Below are positions 40,170 to 49,454 of a stretch of 64,000 nucleotides of DNA, piece by piece. Position numbers and translations under genes: made by a program. The notes beneath the pieces are model-generated. The model ran no database searches and was not told the DNA's origin. It saw only the letters and a program-made list of their open reading frames with translations. Source of the DNA: Nitrospira defluvii (GTDB lineage: Bacteria > Nitrospirota > Nitrospiria > Nitrospirales > Nitrospiraceae); the NCBI RefSeq assembly GCF_905220995.1, contig NZ_CAJNBJ010000017.1, positions 699,108 to 763,107 on the forward strand, given 5' to 3'. Position 1 is the stretch's first letter, and the number at the start of each line of letters is the position of its first letter.

Positions 40170-40742
40170 CTACAGAGCAACCTCATCGGGAGTATAGAAT
40201 GCTAGGTCTGTAAATCCTCGACCTAAAAGGAAATCTCTTAGTTTTGGATGGACCAAGATAGCATTGGTTGATTCCGCCAGTCGGAAGATGAGTGCCCCAT
40301 GGGTTGTGGTCTCATCCAAGACGAGACGGTCGAAGTCAACGTCGATTAAAGGCGGGGAACCAGGATGGACAATAGCGTCAGATCTCAGCATGTCGGCCGC
40401 TGCAATGAGGCCAATAATGTTTACTGCCTTGTAGTTTGTGTGAACATGGTCGTTGTCTGGGTCTCTGATGACAACGTCATATAGATCCAGGTTCTCCACT
40501 CCGCACTCTCTCATTGCCTCAAGGAGATCATCACGGAAAAGGGGAGGGCTTGCCTTTAGATAGGCAGGCATATACGGTGCATGATCGGAAGAATCAGGGT
40601 CGAAAGGTTTTAAAGTGAATTCAAGCCGGTCAGGAAGAGCATGAGTAATCTTAACACCTGCGCGCCACTTCACACCTTTGATAAACGGCGAATGTCCTAT
40701 CCATCGTCCGGGCTGAATGCCACGCTCCAGCACGTAATACAT
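40170..40742 (-). CDS. Imm11 (DUF1629)-like immunity protein
   Basis: 190 residues with a good TAGGAGTG ribosome site. The pattern NYKAVNIIGLIAAADMLRS and the terminal RLAESTNAILVHPKLRDFLLGRGFTDLAFYTPDE fit the Imm11 (formerly DUF1629) group of immunity proteins. It lies 23 bases downstream of the A-HH nuclease gene, the expected position for the cognate immunity gene. The coding sequence is visibly richer in A and T than the surrounding T6SS genes. It would protect the cell from its own effector and from siblings. Confidence 0.72.
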   Translation of the reverse strand: MYYVLERGIQPGRWIGHSPFIKGVKWRAGVKITHALPDRLEFTLKPFDPDSSDHAPYMPAYLKASPPLFRDDLLEAMRECGVENLDLYDVVIRDPDNDHVHTNYKAVNIIGLIAAADMLRSDAIVHPGSPPLIDVDFDRLVLDETTTHGALIFRLAESTNAILVHPKLRDFLLGRGFTDLAFYTPDEVAL

Positions 40743-40765
40743 GGTACACTCCTATGCTAGATTTA

Positions 40766-41581
40766 TTATGTGGCCTTTTTACTCAAGTGAGGTTTTTCTT
40801 GAATATATGCAAATGCAAATCGGGATGTGTAAATATTCCTCTTCCAGTTCGTTGTTGGTACTCTTAGCATCCTACTCATCCTGCTAGAAATAGTATTGAG
40901 GCGACTAACCAGAACATATAGTGGCTCGCGCTCGGCAGGCGTTTTGTCTTGCTTCTTTGCCTCCGGACACCATAGAGACTCCTGAGCCTCCAATTTGTCA
41001 TAGAGCTTGTTAAGTACATCAAAAACAAAGTCATTGTAATTTTCATGTGCATCATGGAATTGAGCCCCCCACTTTTCGATGGCATCAAAGGCAAAGACCT
41101 TGGGATCGCTACCTGATTTCGCTTTGAATATCACTCCATCCCTTCCCCACGGACGGACACCGTAATTGCCTGGTAGCCAAACACCGTTACAAGCTGCATT
41201 TATGTTGTATCCGATATTCCCCTTCTCTTTTCCATCTTTCCAGAGATATTTCTCTGACAAGAACAGGTCACTTTGTTTCAGCGAACCATTACCGGGTATC
41301 AGGTGATGCGCTGCGACAGCTGCGGTATATTTCCCGCTCCCTACCGTTATCTCCAACGCATCAGGCTTGCCTCCAAGGGCATTCCCAAGCTTGGTAGCGT
41401 CATTCTTGAACTTCACATCATTTAAGGCCCCGTCAAGGTCATTATCATCCGGGTAACTATCCTGAAGTTCATTCTCCTCTATTCGAGGCGGCTCTTTTGA
41501 TTTGCAGAAATAGCAGGACTCATCATGAAGTGCGCTTGCGATATCGACAGCAACCGCTTCTCCCACGTCCATCGAATGCAT
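40766..41581 (-). CDS. T6SS effector, A-HH nuclease domain
   Basis: 271 residues. The N-terminus (about 50) is a short linker with a CYFCKS pair. The nuclease core has AVAAHHLIPGNGSL at about residue 90 (the A-HH motif), then GYNINAACNGVWLPGNYG, then HDAHENYNDFVFDVLNKL. These are the three conserved blocks of the HNH-like A-HH toxin family, which cleaves nucleic acid. The placement between a PAAR-like tip gene and an immunity gene points to T6SS delivery. An ATG at 41572 with better ribosome spacing may be the real start. AT-rich compared with its neighbours. Confidence 0.82.
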   Translation of the reverse strand: MHSMDVGEAVAVDIASALHDESCYFCKSKEPPRIEENELQDSYPDDNDLDGALNDVKFKNDATKLGNALGGKPDALEITVGSGKYTAAVAAHHLIPGNGSLKQSDLFLSEKYLWKDGKEKGNIGYNINAACNGVWLPGNYGVRPWGRDGVIFKAKSGSDPKVFAFDAIEKWGAQFHDAHENYNDFVFDVLNKLYDKLEAQESLWCPEAKKQDKTPAEREPLYVLVSRLNTISSRMSRMLRVPTTNWKRNIYTSRFAFAYIQEKPHLSKKAT

Positions 41582-41605
41582 CCTTTAAGCTTGAGGCGTA
41601 GACAC

Positions 41606-41986
41606 TCACCCCATAATGTTCTTCTTGTTATGAAACAGCGGATCCCCCAATCTGCATACGTTCTTCCCTTCGAACTTCACATCGAATGAATACATCATGA
41701 ATTCCGCTTCGCCCTTGAATGAATTACTGACGACGCCTCCACCCGCGTTCCCTGCCTCGTCGCCGCTGGTCATCTTGTAGGTCGCGCCTTTTACCATCGG
41801 CATTTGCCCATCAGTTTTTACGCTTTTAGGTCCGCCCGACGTGTTCGAGGACATGCCGATGTTGGGATAGGGAATGGGAACCGTTCCGCCAGGGGTGGGC
41901 GTCTTGCACACATCCGGAAAGACGGTACTCGTCCCTCCGCTGCGCTTATGGACGACACCACGACAATTCGCAAAGACCGATGCCAT
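41606..41986 (-). CDS. DUF4150 PAAR-like tip protein
   Basis: 126 residues from the ATG at 41986 (GGTGAGG ribosome site); a GTG 15 bases upstream is an alternative. The family pattern VFPDVCKTPTPGGTVPIPYPNIG is clear, as are the Gly/Asn-rich turns ending in CRLGDPLFHNKKN. DUF4150 proteins form the sharp, PAAR-like tip that sits on VgrG and often carries or recruits effectors. Encoded next to the nuclease gene, it is the likely carrier. Confidence 0.85.
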   Translation of the reverse strand: MASVFANCRGVVHKRSGGTSTVFPDVCKTPTPGGTVPIPYPNIGMSSNTSGGPKSVKTDGQMPMVKGATYKMTSGDEAGNAGGGVVSNSFKGEAEFMMYSFDVKFEGKNVCRLGDPLFHNKKNIMG

Positions 41987-42011
41987 ACGAGCCTCACCCA
42001 CCAGTAATTGT

Positions 42012-43076
42012 TTAATTCATATGAATCAGGGCTGCCCCTCGTGCCTCTCGATCTGACGAGCACCACACGAGACAAGGGCCTTGGACATAGCCTTTCTGCA
42101 TTCCGACCGCTCCTAAACCGAGCATCAATGGAGCAAGCGCCGCGCCGGGATCCCCGAAACAGTCAGCCGGATGTTCTATCCTGACGTTCTCTTGGAACCT
42201 CTCCTTGCTTCGCAGATAGGCGACGCCCCACTCTTTGGCCCAGAAATTTTCGCCATTGAATCCGGTGAACACCGTCTGCACCTTTTCTTTCACGGATGGG
42301 ATGGACGCGAAGAGCTCTTGCACTGTGCTCGCGAGTCCGTCGCCTCGATACGGTTCCTCACTATATCGATGGCCCTTCTCGCCCCCAGTCGCGACAGCGG
42401 CAATCCTTGAGATTTGACCTTGGTCTGCAGTGCTTTTGTTTGGAGCCGTGAGCAATAAGAAAGCCGCCCCTTCACCCGGCACGAATCCATCCATCACGCC
42501 TTTGGCCAGGATCCGACCTTCCATATCGAGCGTGCCAAGCAGATACAAGTCGAGATAGGTATCGACGCCGCCCACGATCACAGAGCTCTCCTCGCCGGAC
42601 TGCAAGCGCGCGAGGGCCTCTTGGAGCGCCAACAAGCCTGCTGCGCGACCATTGGGGAACATCTTGCTTCGTTTTAGATCGAACTTCAGGCCAGACTGTA
42701 CTATCAGCTGCTCAAGGAATTTGTCTCCGGCTGGATCCGCGCGGCCTGGCAACGCGTCGGGAGTACCAACCAAGATAGGAATCTCCCCCACATTCGGCAC
42801 TCCTCTAAGAGCCTCGCTCAGTGCCGGCGCTGCGAGTCTCAACATTCTGGCCTGCCGTGCCGTGAGGCCGATAGTTTCTTCCAACGAGCGTTCAAGCGGC
42901 GGGAGACAGTCATCCGGAACCAGCGCCATGGTGAACGGTTGGAATCGCCTGTCATAGATCGACGTTTCGCAGAATCGTGAGATCCCGGCTCTGACCGAGG
43001 AGGCCGTCTGCTGAGTGCCGATTCCCACCGGCGACATCATCCCAAGAGACACGATGGTCGCTCCTTGTGCAGACAT
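42012..43076 (-). CDS. Ketoacyl-synthase-fold protein of the T6SS cargo module, probably inactive
   Basis: 354 residues with a thiolase fold: MSPVGIGTQQTASSVRAGIS opens like KAS enzymes, and SSVIVGGVDTYLD and GFVPGEGAAFLLL follow in the right order. Aligning by eye, the active Cys of the TACSSS-type loop falls at the Arg in NGRAAGLLAL, the first His (AHGTGT) at Asn in FNGENF, and the second His (GHTEAA) at Asp in FGDPGAAL. All three catalytic residues thus appear lost. Comparable proteins occur beside DUF2169 and DUF4150 genes in T6SS cargo clusters. A scaffold or chaperone role is more plausible than fatty-acid synthesis. Confidence 0.78.
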   Translation of the reverse strand: MSAQGATIVSLGMMSPVGIGTQQTASSVRAGISRFCETSIYDRRFQPFTMALVPDDCLPPLERSLEETIGLTARQARMLRLAAPALSEALRGVPNVGEIPILVGTPDALPGRADPAGDKFLEQLIVQSGLKFDLKRSKMFPNGRAAGLLALQEALARLQSGEESSVIVGGVDTYLDLYLLGTLDMEGRILAKGVMDGFVPGEGAAFLLLTAPNKSTADQGQISRIAAVATGGEKGHRYSEEPYRGDGLASTVQELFASIPSVKEKVQTVFTGFNGENFWAKEWGVAYLRSKERFQENVRIEHPADCFGDPGAALAPLMLGLGAVGMQKGYVQGPCLVWCSSDREARGAALIHMN

Positions 43077-44110
43077 CAGGCTGCCTTCGCTTCAAGATCC
43101 AGACTCTGGATTCCTATGTCGATCTGCTCGACCTTGAGCGCTTGCTTGTCACAGGGCAGCGCCGCGCGCCACAGCATCGAGAGGCGTGATTCATTTGGCT
43201 CAATCAGCACGGTTTCCAGATTGAGTGGCGGCGCCTGCTTTTTCCCCGCCAGCCGCACCACTGCCTCCAAGCGACAGACCGGCAAATAACACTTGAATGG
43301 TCCGCGAGGCGACGCATTGAGCACTTCCACCGGCTCTCCGCCTCGCAAGTACCCATCGCACACTAAATCGGGATGGGCCATATTGAAGAACCGTGGATTG
43401 AAGTCTTGAGGCAAGTACGGTGCCCGCTTTTTCTGCCACGCCTCATCATAGGTCCCGGCGAAGGATTTTCTTGGCTCCCAGGAGGGAGCGATATATCCAA
43501 AACCGGCCGGGTGAGGCCTGGCGCCGTGACCTGAGATCAGATCGGCCGGGTCTTCGAGATTTGGGATCGGCATACCATTGATGTCCTTTCGCCGCCTCTT
43601 TCCCGTGAACCCAGATCCGACCGGGTTGCGGGCCTCATACAGAATTCCCTTCTCTTCCGCAGTCCGATCATGGATACCACCGAATGCGCGCTCGTACACG
43701 AGCGGCATCGAGCGAAAGGGAGCCGGACTGGTCATGCGAAGTCCGAACAAACCGCCTCGCCATTCTCTGTCCCCAAAGACGCGGACCACTTTTTTTCGTT
43801 CGGCCACAACAACGGCCACGTCGAGTTGAGTCACCTCGCGCTGATCCGGTGCAGAAGCCTCGCCAATCAACACCACATCCGTCGATGGCTTGGTGAGATG
43901 CATTTCTGACGCGTATTTCACGCTCGACGCTCCCGGCTGGCCCCAATACTCGTCCGCAAGGATAATCGGTTGCTGCTTTGGAGCGATCGCGAGTGTCTTG
44001 CCGAGTTCGAACGTCGCTTTGATCGCCACGTACAGCGTGTCTATCCCCTGCTCGTTCGGAAAGACTGCCATCGAGGCGAAAAATGGAGTCGTGTTCTTCA
44101 ATTGGAGCAA
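43076..44110 (-). CDS. DUF2169-domain T6SS effector-loading protein
   Basis: 344 residues from a TTG start at 44110, chosen because AGGAGGAGGG lies immediately upstream, overlapping the stop of the previous gene; longer frames lack a ribosome site. The DUF2169 pattern is clear: LKNTTPFFASMAVFPNEQG, VVIKATF-like VAIKATFELG, and a mid-region ERAFGGIHD. These proteins act with DUF4150/PAAR proteins to help mount effectors on the spike. It overlaps the ketoacyl-synthase-fold gene by one base. Confidence 0.83.
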   Translation of the reverse strand: MLQLKNTTPFFASMAVFPNEQGIDTLYVAIKATFELGKTLAIAPKQQPIILADEYWGQPGASSVKYASEMHLTKPSTDVVLIGEASAPDQREVTQLDVAVVVAERKKVVRVFGDREWRGGLFGLRMTSPAPFRSMPLVYERAFGGIHDRTAEEKGILYEARNPVGSGFTGKRRRKDINGMPIPNLEDPADLISGHGARPHPAGFGYIAPSWEPRKSFAGTYDEAWQKKRAPYLPQDFNPRFFNMAHPDLVCDGYLRGGEPVEVLNASPRGPFKCYLPVCRLEAVVRLAGKKQAPPLNLETVLIEPNESRLSMLWRAALPCDKQALKVEQIDIGIQSLDLEAKAA

Positions 44111-44121
44111 GGGCCCTCCTC

Positions 44122-44631
44122 CTAATTGATGCTGACGCTGCCGCCCTGGATCCTGTGCGGCCCCGAAGAACGCGACAGGATGTGGGCGCCTCTGATGACA
44201 ATCTTGCCGTCCTTGCGCAGCGTGATACTGCCACTGCCGCACCGCAGGACGATTTCTTCTTTGCCTTCGATGATGAGCCGCTCCCCGTCGATGACCATCT
44301 CCTTCGGCCTCTCCGTCTCATCCGCTGCAAGGACCATCGATGCGATTCTTTCAATCCGGTCCTCCATCACACCAACGATGATGGGACGGCCAGGATCTCC
44401 TCCCTCGAATACCAGGAGGACTTCTCGATTCCCATTGCCTGGATCGACCGGATCACTGCGCATCGCACCCGAGACAACTCTGGCGGGTATGTTCGTCCGT
44501 CCTTCATAATCGACAAGGATGTCCCCCGACTCATTCCAACCGACAACGCGACCGATGCAAGGACATGAAAACCCTGCTTCGTATGTCTCTCTGGTTTCGA
44601 TCTCATCCATGGACTGCTGATTGCCGGACAT
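44122..44631 (-). CDS. DUF6484-domain T6SS protein
   Basis: 169 residues from the ATG at 44631 (GGGGGTAG ribosome site). The N-terminal half has the DUF6484 pattern (GRVVGWNESGDILVDYEG, then VLLVFEGGDPGRPIIVGVMED). The C-terminal third imitates a VgrG tail: GSITLRKDGKIVIRGAHILSRSSG. It may cap or extend the spike. It sits directly between vgrG and the DUF2169 gene. Confidence 0.78.
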   Translation of the reverse strand: MSGNQQSMDEIETRETYEAGFSCPCIGRVVGWNESGDILVDYEGRTNIPARVVSGAMRSDPVDPGNGNREVLLVFEGGDPGRPIIVGVMEDRIERIASMVLAADETERPKEMVIDGERLIIEGKEEIVLRCGSGSITLRKDGKIVIRGAHILSRSSGPHRIQGGSVSIN

Positions 44632-44652
44632 ATCTACCCCCGCGTTCACCTT

Positions 44653-46794
44653 TTAGTTCTGAGTAATCTTCGATCCCTTCAAAGCCAGGTCTCCGGACGC
44701 GTTCACCGTGATCTTCCCGCCCTTGATGACAATGTCGCCGTTGCTTTTCATCGTGATCGACGCGCTCCCGGTCTTGATCGTGATTTGGTCTCCAGCGTCG
44801 AGGACCATATTCTTGCCGGCCGAGATGGTCATATTGTCGCCTGCCGTGACACCGATGTTTTTGGCGGCGTTTTCTGTGATGCTTTCACCAACATCCACAG
44901 ACTTATTCTTTGCCACGTTTTCGCTGCTCAAGGCGCCCACCACGACCGTCTTCGCGCCACCTATTTCTTCGGCCTTGGCGCCTCCCACCGTCTCGTTCAT
45001 GGCCGCGCCGACGCTGACCTGATAGGCGCCACCGATCGTCAAGGCCCGAGCCAACGCAACGGTGTGAGCCGACGCCTTGCCGACCGCGATGGTTTCCGCA
45101 CCCCCGATGCTCTCCGTATGGTTCGCCCCGACTTTGATCGTTTTGTTCGCCCCCACTGTCTCGCTTTGGTCGACGCCCACCGTCTTGGTGCGATTGTTGG
45201 TCACGGCCAAGGTTTCGTCATGGCCGACCGTTTGGTTCTTGTCGTTCTCGACGGCGATCGTCCAGTCTTTTTGGCCATGAAGATAAATTTCTTCCTTGTC
45301 CTTCCCATCTTCGAAGCGAATCTCGTTCGACCCTCCGCCGCCGATGGAGCTATTGGATTTGAGAGTGCTCTTGGTCTTTTCACTCGGCAACGCGTAGGGT
45401 GGCATGTTATCGCCGTTGTACACGCGTCCCGTCACAATCGGCTGGTCGGGATCTCCTTCCAGAAATTCCACCAGAACTTCTTGCCCGATCCGTGGAATAA
45501 ACATGGCGCCCCAACTCGTGCCGGCCCAAACCTGAGCCACTCGCACCCAGCAGGAACTCTTTTCGTCCCGATTCCCTTCGCGATCCCAATGAAATTGCAC
45601 CTTCACGCGCCCATGCTTATCCGTGTAAATCTCCTCTCCCTTCGGTCCGACCACGATGGCCGTTTGGGGGCCCTGGATCGTGGGTCTCGGCGTAATGGAC
45701 GCAGAGCGGAACGGCACATCGGAGGGAATGCAGTGGAACTCATTCTGATAGGCCGGCTCATTCGCGACCGTTCCCGTCTCAGCCCCCAACGCCTGCGGCT
45801 GGGTCCCCTGGTGCGTCACCCTCACGGTCAGATACTCGCGGTTCAAGTCCGACCGATGGCATTGGTCCAGGGTGAAGCGGTAACCGGGAATGATCCGGCA
45901 ACAATCACTGTGCCCTCTTCCCAGCTGCCTGACCGCCTGCGCCCCTTCCAACCGCACCTTAGCCAACAGATTCCTCTCACTGCTGTCGCGGCATTCACCG
46001 AGATAGTCGTAATCCTCCAATTTGTAGTCCATCTTGGCCTGCGCGTCTCCGGTGACGGTCAGTCGCGGCTTTTCGAAGTCGAAATCCCGTAACTTGACAG
46101 CGCCGCATCGGATCTCGCGGTGGTAGGAGAAGAACGCAATATGTTCCTCGCTCGAGAGGCCGGCGGTCGCGGGCGCATGGTATCTGATCGAAGATGCGCC
46201 GGGCAGCGTCGCGGCGGCGGCGGGGTCGTCACTCAAGACCAAGACGTGGCTCGTGTCACGGTGCTCGAAGTAGTACCAGATCCCATACTGCTCCATGAGC
46301 CGGCTGATGAAGTTCAGATCGGACTCGCCGTACTGGACGCAATAGGTACGGTTTTTGTACCGGCCGGAAGTCAGCGCGAACCGAAATTGGTTGGCGGTCA
46401 GGCCCGCATCGAGCAGAACGTCCTTGATGATGTCCGGGATCGTCTTCTCCTGGAAAATCCTGCAATCGGTTCGAAGCCCCAGTTTCCAGATCGCCGGCAC
46501 CATTTCGGCCCGATAGAGCCCCCATTTACCCTCTTTGCCCGTCTGCTCGAATGCACTGACCAGTCCGTGAACGAGCCTGATGCCCCTGCTCCCTCGCGCC
46601 GTCAGCAGGGCCGGCTGGCCGACGACTTGATCGAAATCAATTTTTGGGTCGGACGACGCAAGGTCCAGGCTGAAGCGATAGACCTGAGACAGGCCCTCGC
46701 TCCCCTCGAAGCGAACGACGCGGAGTTTGTCTGCTGAATAGGCGCCGACTTTGAAAAGATGGGGCGCTTCGGTTTGTGTGTCCATGAGAGGCAT
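44653..46794 (-). CDS. tssI: T6SS spike protein VgrG
   Basis: 713 residues. The gp27-like and gp5-like N-terminal domains are intact, with SDLNFISRLMEQYGIWYYFEH, then HRSDLNREYLTVRV and a GPKGEEIYTDKHGRVKVQFHWDREG core. The C-terminus (about 510-700) is a long run of short imperfect repeats such as VGANKT.., IGGAETIAVG and ENVAKNKSVDVG, expected to form the triple-stranded beta-helix needle. No effector domain is fused, so cargo is carried by the downstream DUF4150/DUF2169 set. It starts two bases after clpV's stop region. Confidence 0.95.
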   Translation of the reverse strand: MPLMDTQTEAPHLFKVGAYSADKLRVVRFEGSEGLSQVYRFSLDLASSDPKIDFDQVVGQPALLTARGSRGIRLVHGLVSAFEQTGKEGKWGLYRAEMVPAIWKLGLRTDCRIFQEKTIPDIIKDVLLDAGLTANQFRFALTSGRYKNRTYCVQYGESDLNFISRLMEQYGIWYYFEHRDTSHVLVLSDDPAAAATLPGASSIRYHAPATAGLSSEEHIAFFSYHREIRCGAVKLRDFDFEKPRLTVTGDAQAKMDYKLEDYDYLGECRDSSERNLLAKVRLEGAQAVRQLGRGHSDCCRIIPGYRFTLDQCHRSDLNREYLTVRVTHQGTQPQALGAETGTVANEPAYQNEFHCIPSDVPFRSASITPRPTIQGPQTAIVVGPKGEEIYTDKHGRVKVQFHWDREGNRDEKSSCWVRVAQVWAGTSWGAMFIPRIGQEVLVEFLEGDPDQPIVTGRVYNGDNMPPYALPSEKTKSTLKSNSSIGGGGSNEIRFEDGKDKEEIYLHGQKDWTIAVENDKNQTVGHDETLAVTNNRTKTVGVDQSETVGANKTIKVGANHTESIGGAETIAVGKASAHTVALARALTIGGAYQVSVGAAMNETVGGAKAEEIGGAKTVVVGALSSENVAKNKSVDVGESITENAAKNIGVTAGDNMTISAGKNMVLDAGDQITIKTGSASITMKSNGDIVIKGGKITVNASGDLALKGSKITQN

Positions 46795-46799
46795 GGTCC

Positions 46800-49448
46800 T
46801 TATCCTTGCGCCAACGCCACGGTCTGGCGCTCCGAGAACGCGAGGTTGAAATCGCCGTCCGCCCCCAAGGTCAGGCTGAGCCGTTCAGGCAGGCGTCCTT
46901 CGCCCAGACGCGAGAGGATTTCCGTCGAGACGCGCGGGAGCAACGACCCCTGCATGATATGGTCAATGTTGCGCGCCCCGGTTTCGACCTCGTTGCAACG
47001 CCGCACGATCTGTTCGACCACGGCCGGCTCGTAGTCGAAGGCAATCCGGTGGCTCTCCATCAGCCGCTGGGCCAGGCGGGCCAGCTTCAACTCCACGATC
47101 ATGGTCATCGCGGCTGCATCGATCGGGTAGAACGGCACGATGGTCATCCGCGCCAGCAGCGCCGGTTTAAAGTGGCGGCTCAACAGCGGCCTGATGGCGG
47201 CGGTCACCTCGCCCGGCGAGGGCCGCGTCCCGCGCGCACACAGCTGGAAGATCATGTCCGAGGCCAGGTTGCTGGTCATGAAGATCACCGTATTCTTAAA
47301 ATCGATGACTCGCCCTTCGCCGTCGGCCAACATGCCCTTGTCGAAGACTTGATAGAAAATGTTCATGACTTCGGGGTCGGCCTTTTCCACCTCATCGAGC
47401 AACACGACCGAATAGGGCCGCTGCCGGACCGCCTCGGTCAACGCGCCGCCTTCGCCATATCCCACATAGCCGGGCGGTGAGCCGATGAGCCGCGAGACCG
47501 TGTGCTTCTCCTGAAACTCCGACATGTTCAGCGTGACGACGAACCGCTCGCCGCCGAACAGCGCCTCCGCCACAGCCAGCCCCGTCTCCGTCTTTCCCAC
47601 ACCGCTGGGGCCCACGAATAGAAACACGCCGATCGGTGTGGCTGGGTTTCCGATGCCGGCCTTGGAAGCCCTGATTCCTCGAGCGATGGCCTCAATCGCA
47701 TGGTCTTGGCCCTTGATCCTCGTTTTGAGCCGATCATCCAACTGCAGAATCGTCTGGGCTTCGTCCCTGATCATGCGGCCCACAGGGATGCCGGTCCAAT
47801 CGGACACGACCTCGGCCACGACATCCGTATCCACTTCGATCCTGATCAGCGGATCCTTCCCCTGAATCTTGCGCAAATCGGCCTTGGCGCGGTCCCAGTC
47901 GGAGCGATAGCGGTCTGCGCCCTGGGCCCCTTCCGCCTGTATTTTTCCCCGCAGGGCCAAGACCGATTCCGCCAACACTTTCTCCTCACGCCACCGCGCC
48001 TCTAACTGCTCCAGTTCCTGCCTTCGTTTCGCGATGGCCTCGTCCAGCGCGCTGATCCGCTCCGGTTCCACCGGCACCCCGCTGAGCAGGTCGCGTTGAT
48101 GGGCGCCTCGCTCCCGCTCCAGCGCTTGGATCGTCCGTTCGATATCTTCCAGGCGGTCCGGTTTGCTGCTGAGCCCGATCTTGATCCGAGCCGCAGCCGT
48201 GTCCAACAGATCCACCGCCTTATCCGGAAGTTGGCGACCTGAAATATACCGGCTGGACATGCGTGCCGCCGCGACGACGCCTTCGTCCAGCACCTGCACC
48301 TGATGGGCCTCCTCGTACTTACTCCGCAAGCCGCGCAACACCAGAATGGCATCGGTTTCAGACGGCTCTTCAAGCTTCACCAGCTGGAAGCGCCGGGCCA
48401 ATGCCGCATCCTTTTCGAAATACTTTTTGTACTCCGACCAGGTCGTGGCGGCGATCGTGCGCAACTCGCCCCTCGCCAGGGCCGGCTTGAGCAAATTGGC
48501 GGCATCACCCATCCCCGCCGTGCTCCCCGAGCCCACCAGCATATGGGCCTCGTCGATGAAGAGGATGATGGGTTTCGGTGAGGCCTTCACTTCATCGATC
48601 ACGGACTTCAGGCGATGCTCGAACTCACCCCGAACGCCGGCCCCGGCCTGGAGTAGGCCCAAATCCAGCGCCAGCATGTCCATATTCTTGAGCAGATCCG
48701 GCACATCGTGTTGCACAATCCGCAAGGCCAATCCTTCGACGACCGCCGTCTTTCCCACTCCGGCCTCCCCTACGACGATGGGATTGTTCTTGCGCCGTCG
48801 GGCCAGGATATCGATCATCTGCCGGATCTCCCGATCACGCCCAAAGACCGGATCGATACCGTTGGCGCGGGCCCGCGCCGTAAAGTCCACCGTGAACCGA
48901 CCCAGCGCCGTTTCCGCACCCCGCCCCTCAGCCCCACCCTTCGCCGCCGCCTTCGCCGCTTCTCCTTCCGACGATTTCGCGGTCATGTCGAAAAACTTGT
49001 GGGTGAGTTCGTCGGCACGTACCGGTTGCAGGAGCTCCTCCCCGAAACCATAGGCGAACCGGCCGAGATCCCTGACCATGGCCAGGAACAGCGCCCCTGA
49101 CCGGATCTCGGTCAGGTTCAGATCAATCGATCCGATCAGCCAGGCCTCCTGCAGCCATTCGATGAGTCGCGGTGAGAACACGGGTTTAGCTGCGTTCCCT
49201 GACTTGAACTCTTCGAGAGCCCGCTGCAGGGCCTTCTGCACGCGAGCCGGCTCGATCTCGAAATGGGACAGGATCACCTGGATGTCGGCGGTGGGGTCTT
49301 CGAGCAATCTGAGCAGCATATGTTCGATTGCAACTTCATAATGCGTGCGCGACAGGCAAAGCCCCGCCGCGGACTCAAGTGATCGGCTGCACAAGCGATT
49401 CAACCGGCGGATCAAGGCTCGTCTATCTACCACATCCATGGCTCCCAC
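46800..49448 (-). CDS. clpV: T6SS ATPase ClpV
   Basis: 882 residues. Clp-N repeats occupy the first 150 residues. Walker A1 is GEAGVGKT (227-234) with Walker B IILFIDEAHMLVG; the second module has GPSGVGKTETGL near 620. ClpV-type sequence features (ALGRFTVDFTARARANGIDPVFGRD) separate it from ClpB. It disassembles the contracted TssB/TssC sheath for reuse. It follows tssG with a six-base gap. Confidence 0.95.
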   Translation of the reverse strand: MGAMDVVDRRALIRRLNRLCSRSLESAAGLCLSRTHYEVAIEHMLLRLLEDPTADIQVILSHFEIEPARVQKALQRALEEFKSGNAAKPVFSPRLIEWLQEAWLIGSIDLNLTEIRSGALFLAMVRDLGRFAYGFGEELLQPVRADELTHKFFDMTAKSSEGEAAKAAAKGGAEGRGAETALGRFTVDFTARARANGIDPVFGRDREIRQMIDILARRRKNNPIVVGEAGVGKTAVVEGLALRIVQHDVPDLLKNMDMLALDLGLLQAGAGVRGEFEHRLKSVIDEVKASPKPIILFIDEAHMLVGSGSTAGMGDAANLLKPALARGELRTIAATTWSEYKKYFEKDAALARRFQLVKLEEPSETDAILVLRGLRSKYEEAHQVQVLDEGVVAAARMSSRYISGRQLPDKAVDLLDTAAARIKIGLSSKPDRLEDIERTIQALERERGAHQRDLLSGVPVEPERISALDEAIAKRRQELEQLEARWREEKVLAESVLALRGKIQAEGAQGADRYRSDWDRAKADLRKIQGKDPLIRIEVDTDVVAEVVSDWTGIPVGRMIRDEAQTILQLDDRLKTRIKGQDHAIEAIARGIRASKAGIGNPATPIGVFLFVGPSGVGKTETGLAVAEALFGGERFVVTLNMSEFQEKHTVSRLIGSPPGYVGYGEGGALTEAVRQRPYSVVLLDEVEKADPEVMNIFYQVFDKGMLADGEGRVIDFKNTVIFMTSNLASDMIFQLCARGTRPSPGEVTAAIRPLLSRHFKPALLARMTIVPFYPIDAAAMTMIVELKLARLAQRLMESHRIAFDYEPAVVEQIVRRCNEVETGARNIDHIMQGSLLPRVSTEILSRLGEGRLPERLSLTLGADGDFNLAFSERQTVALAQG

Positions 49449-49454
49449 TCCTTG

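Noticed and set aside
42012..43076. Fatty-acid or polyketide synthesis gene
   Set aside because: The thiolase-fold protein lacks the catalytic residues, has no carrier protein or reductase neighbours and sits in T6SS cargo.
44785..46092. 435-codon plus-strand open frame
   Set aside because: It is antisense to the repetitive vgrG gene, whose regular codon pattern keeps the reverse frame open.
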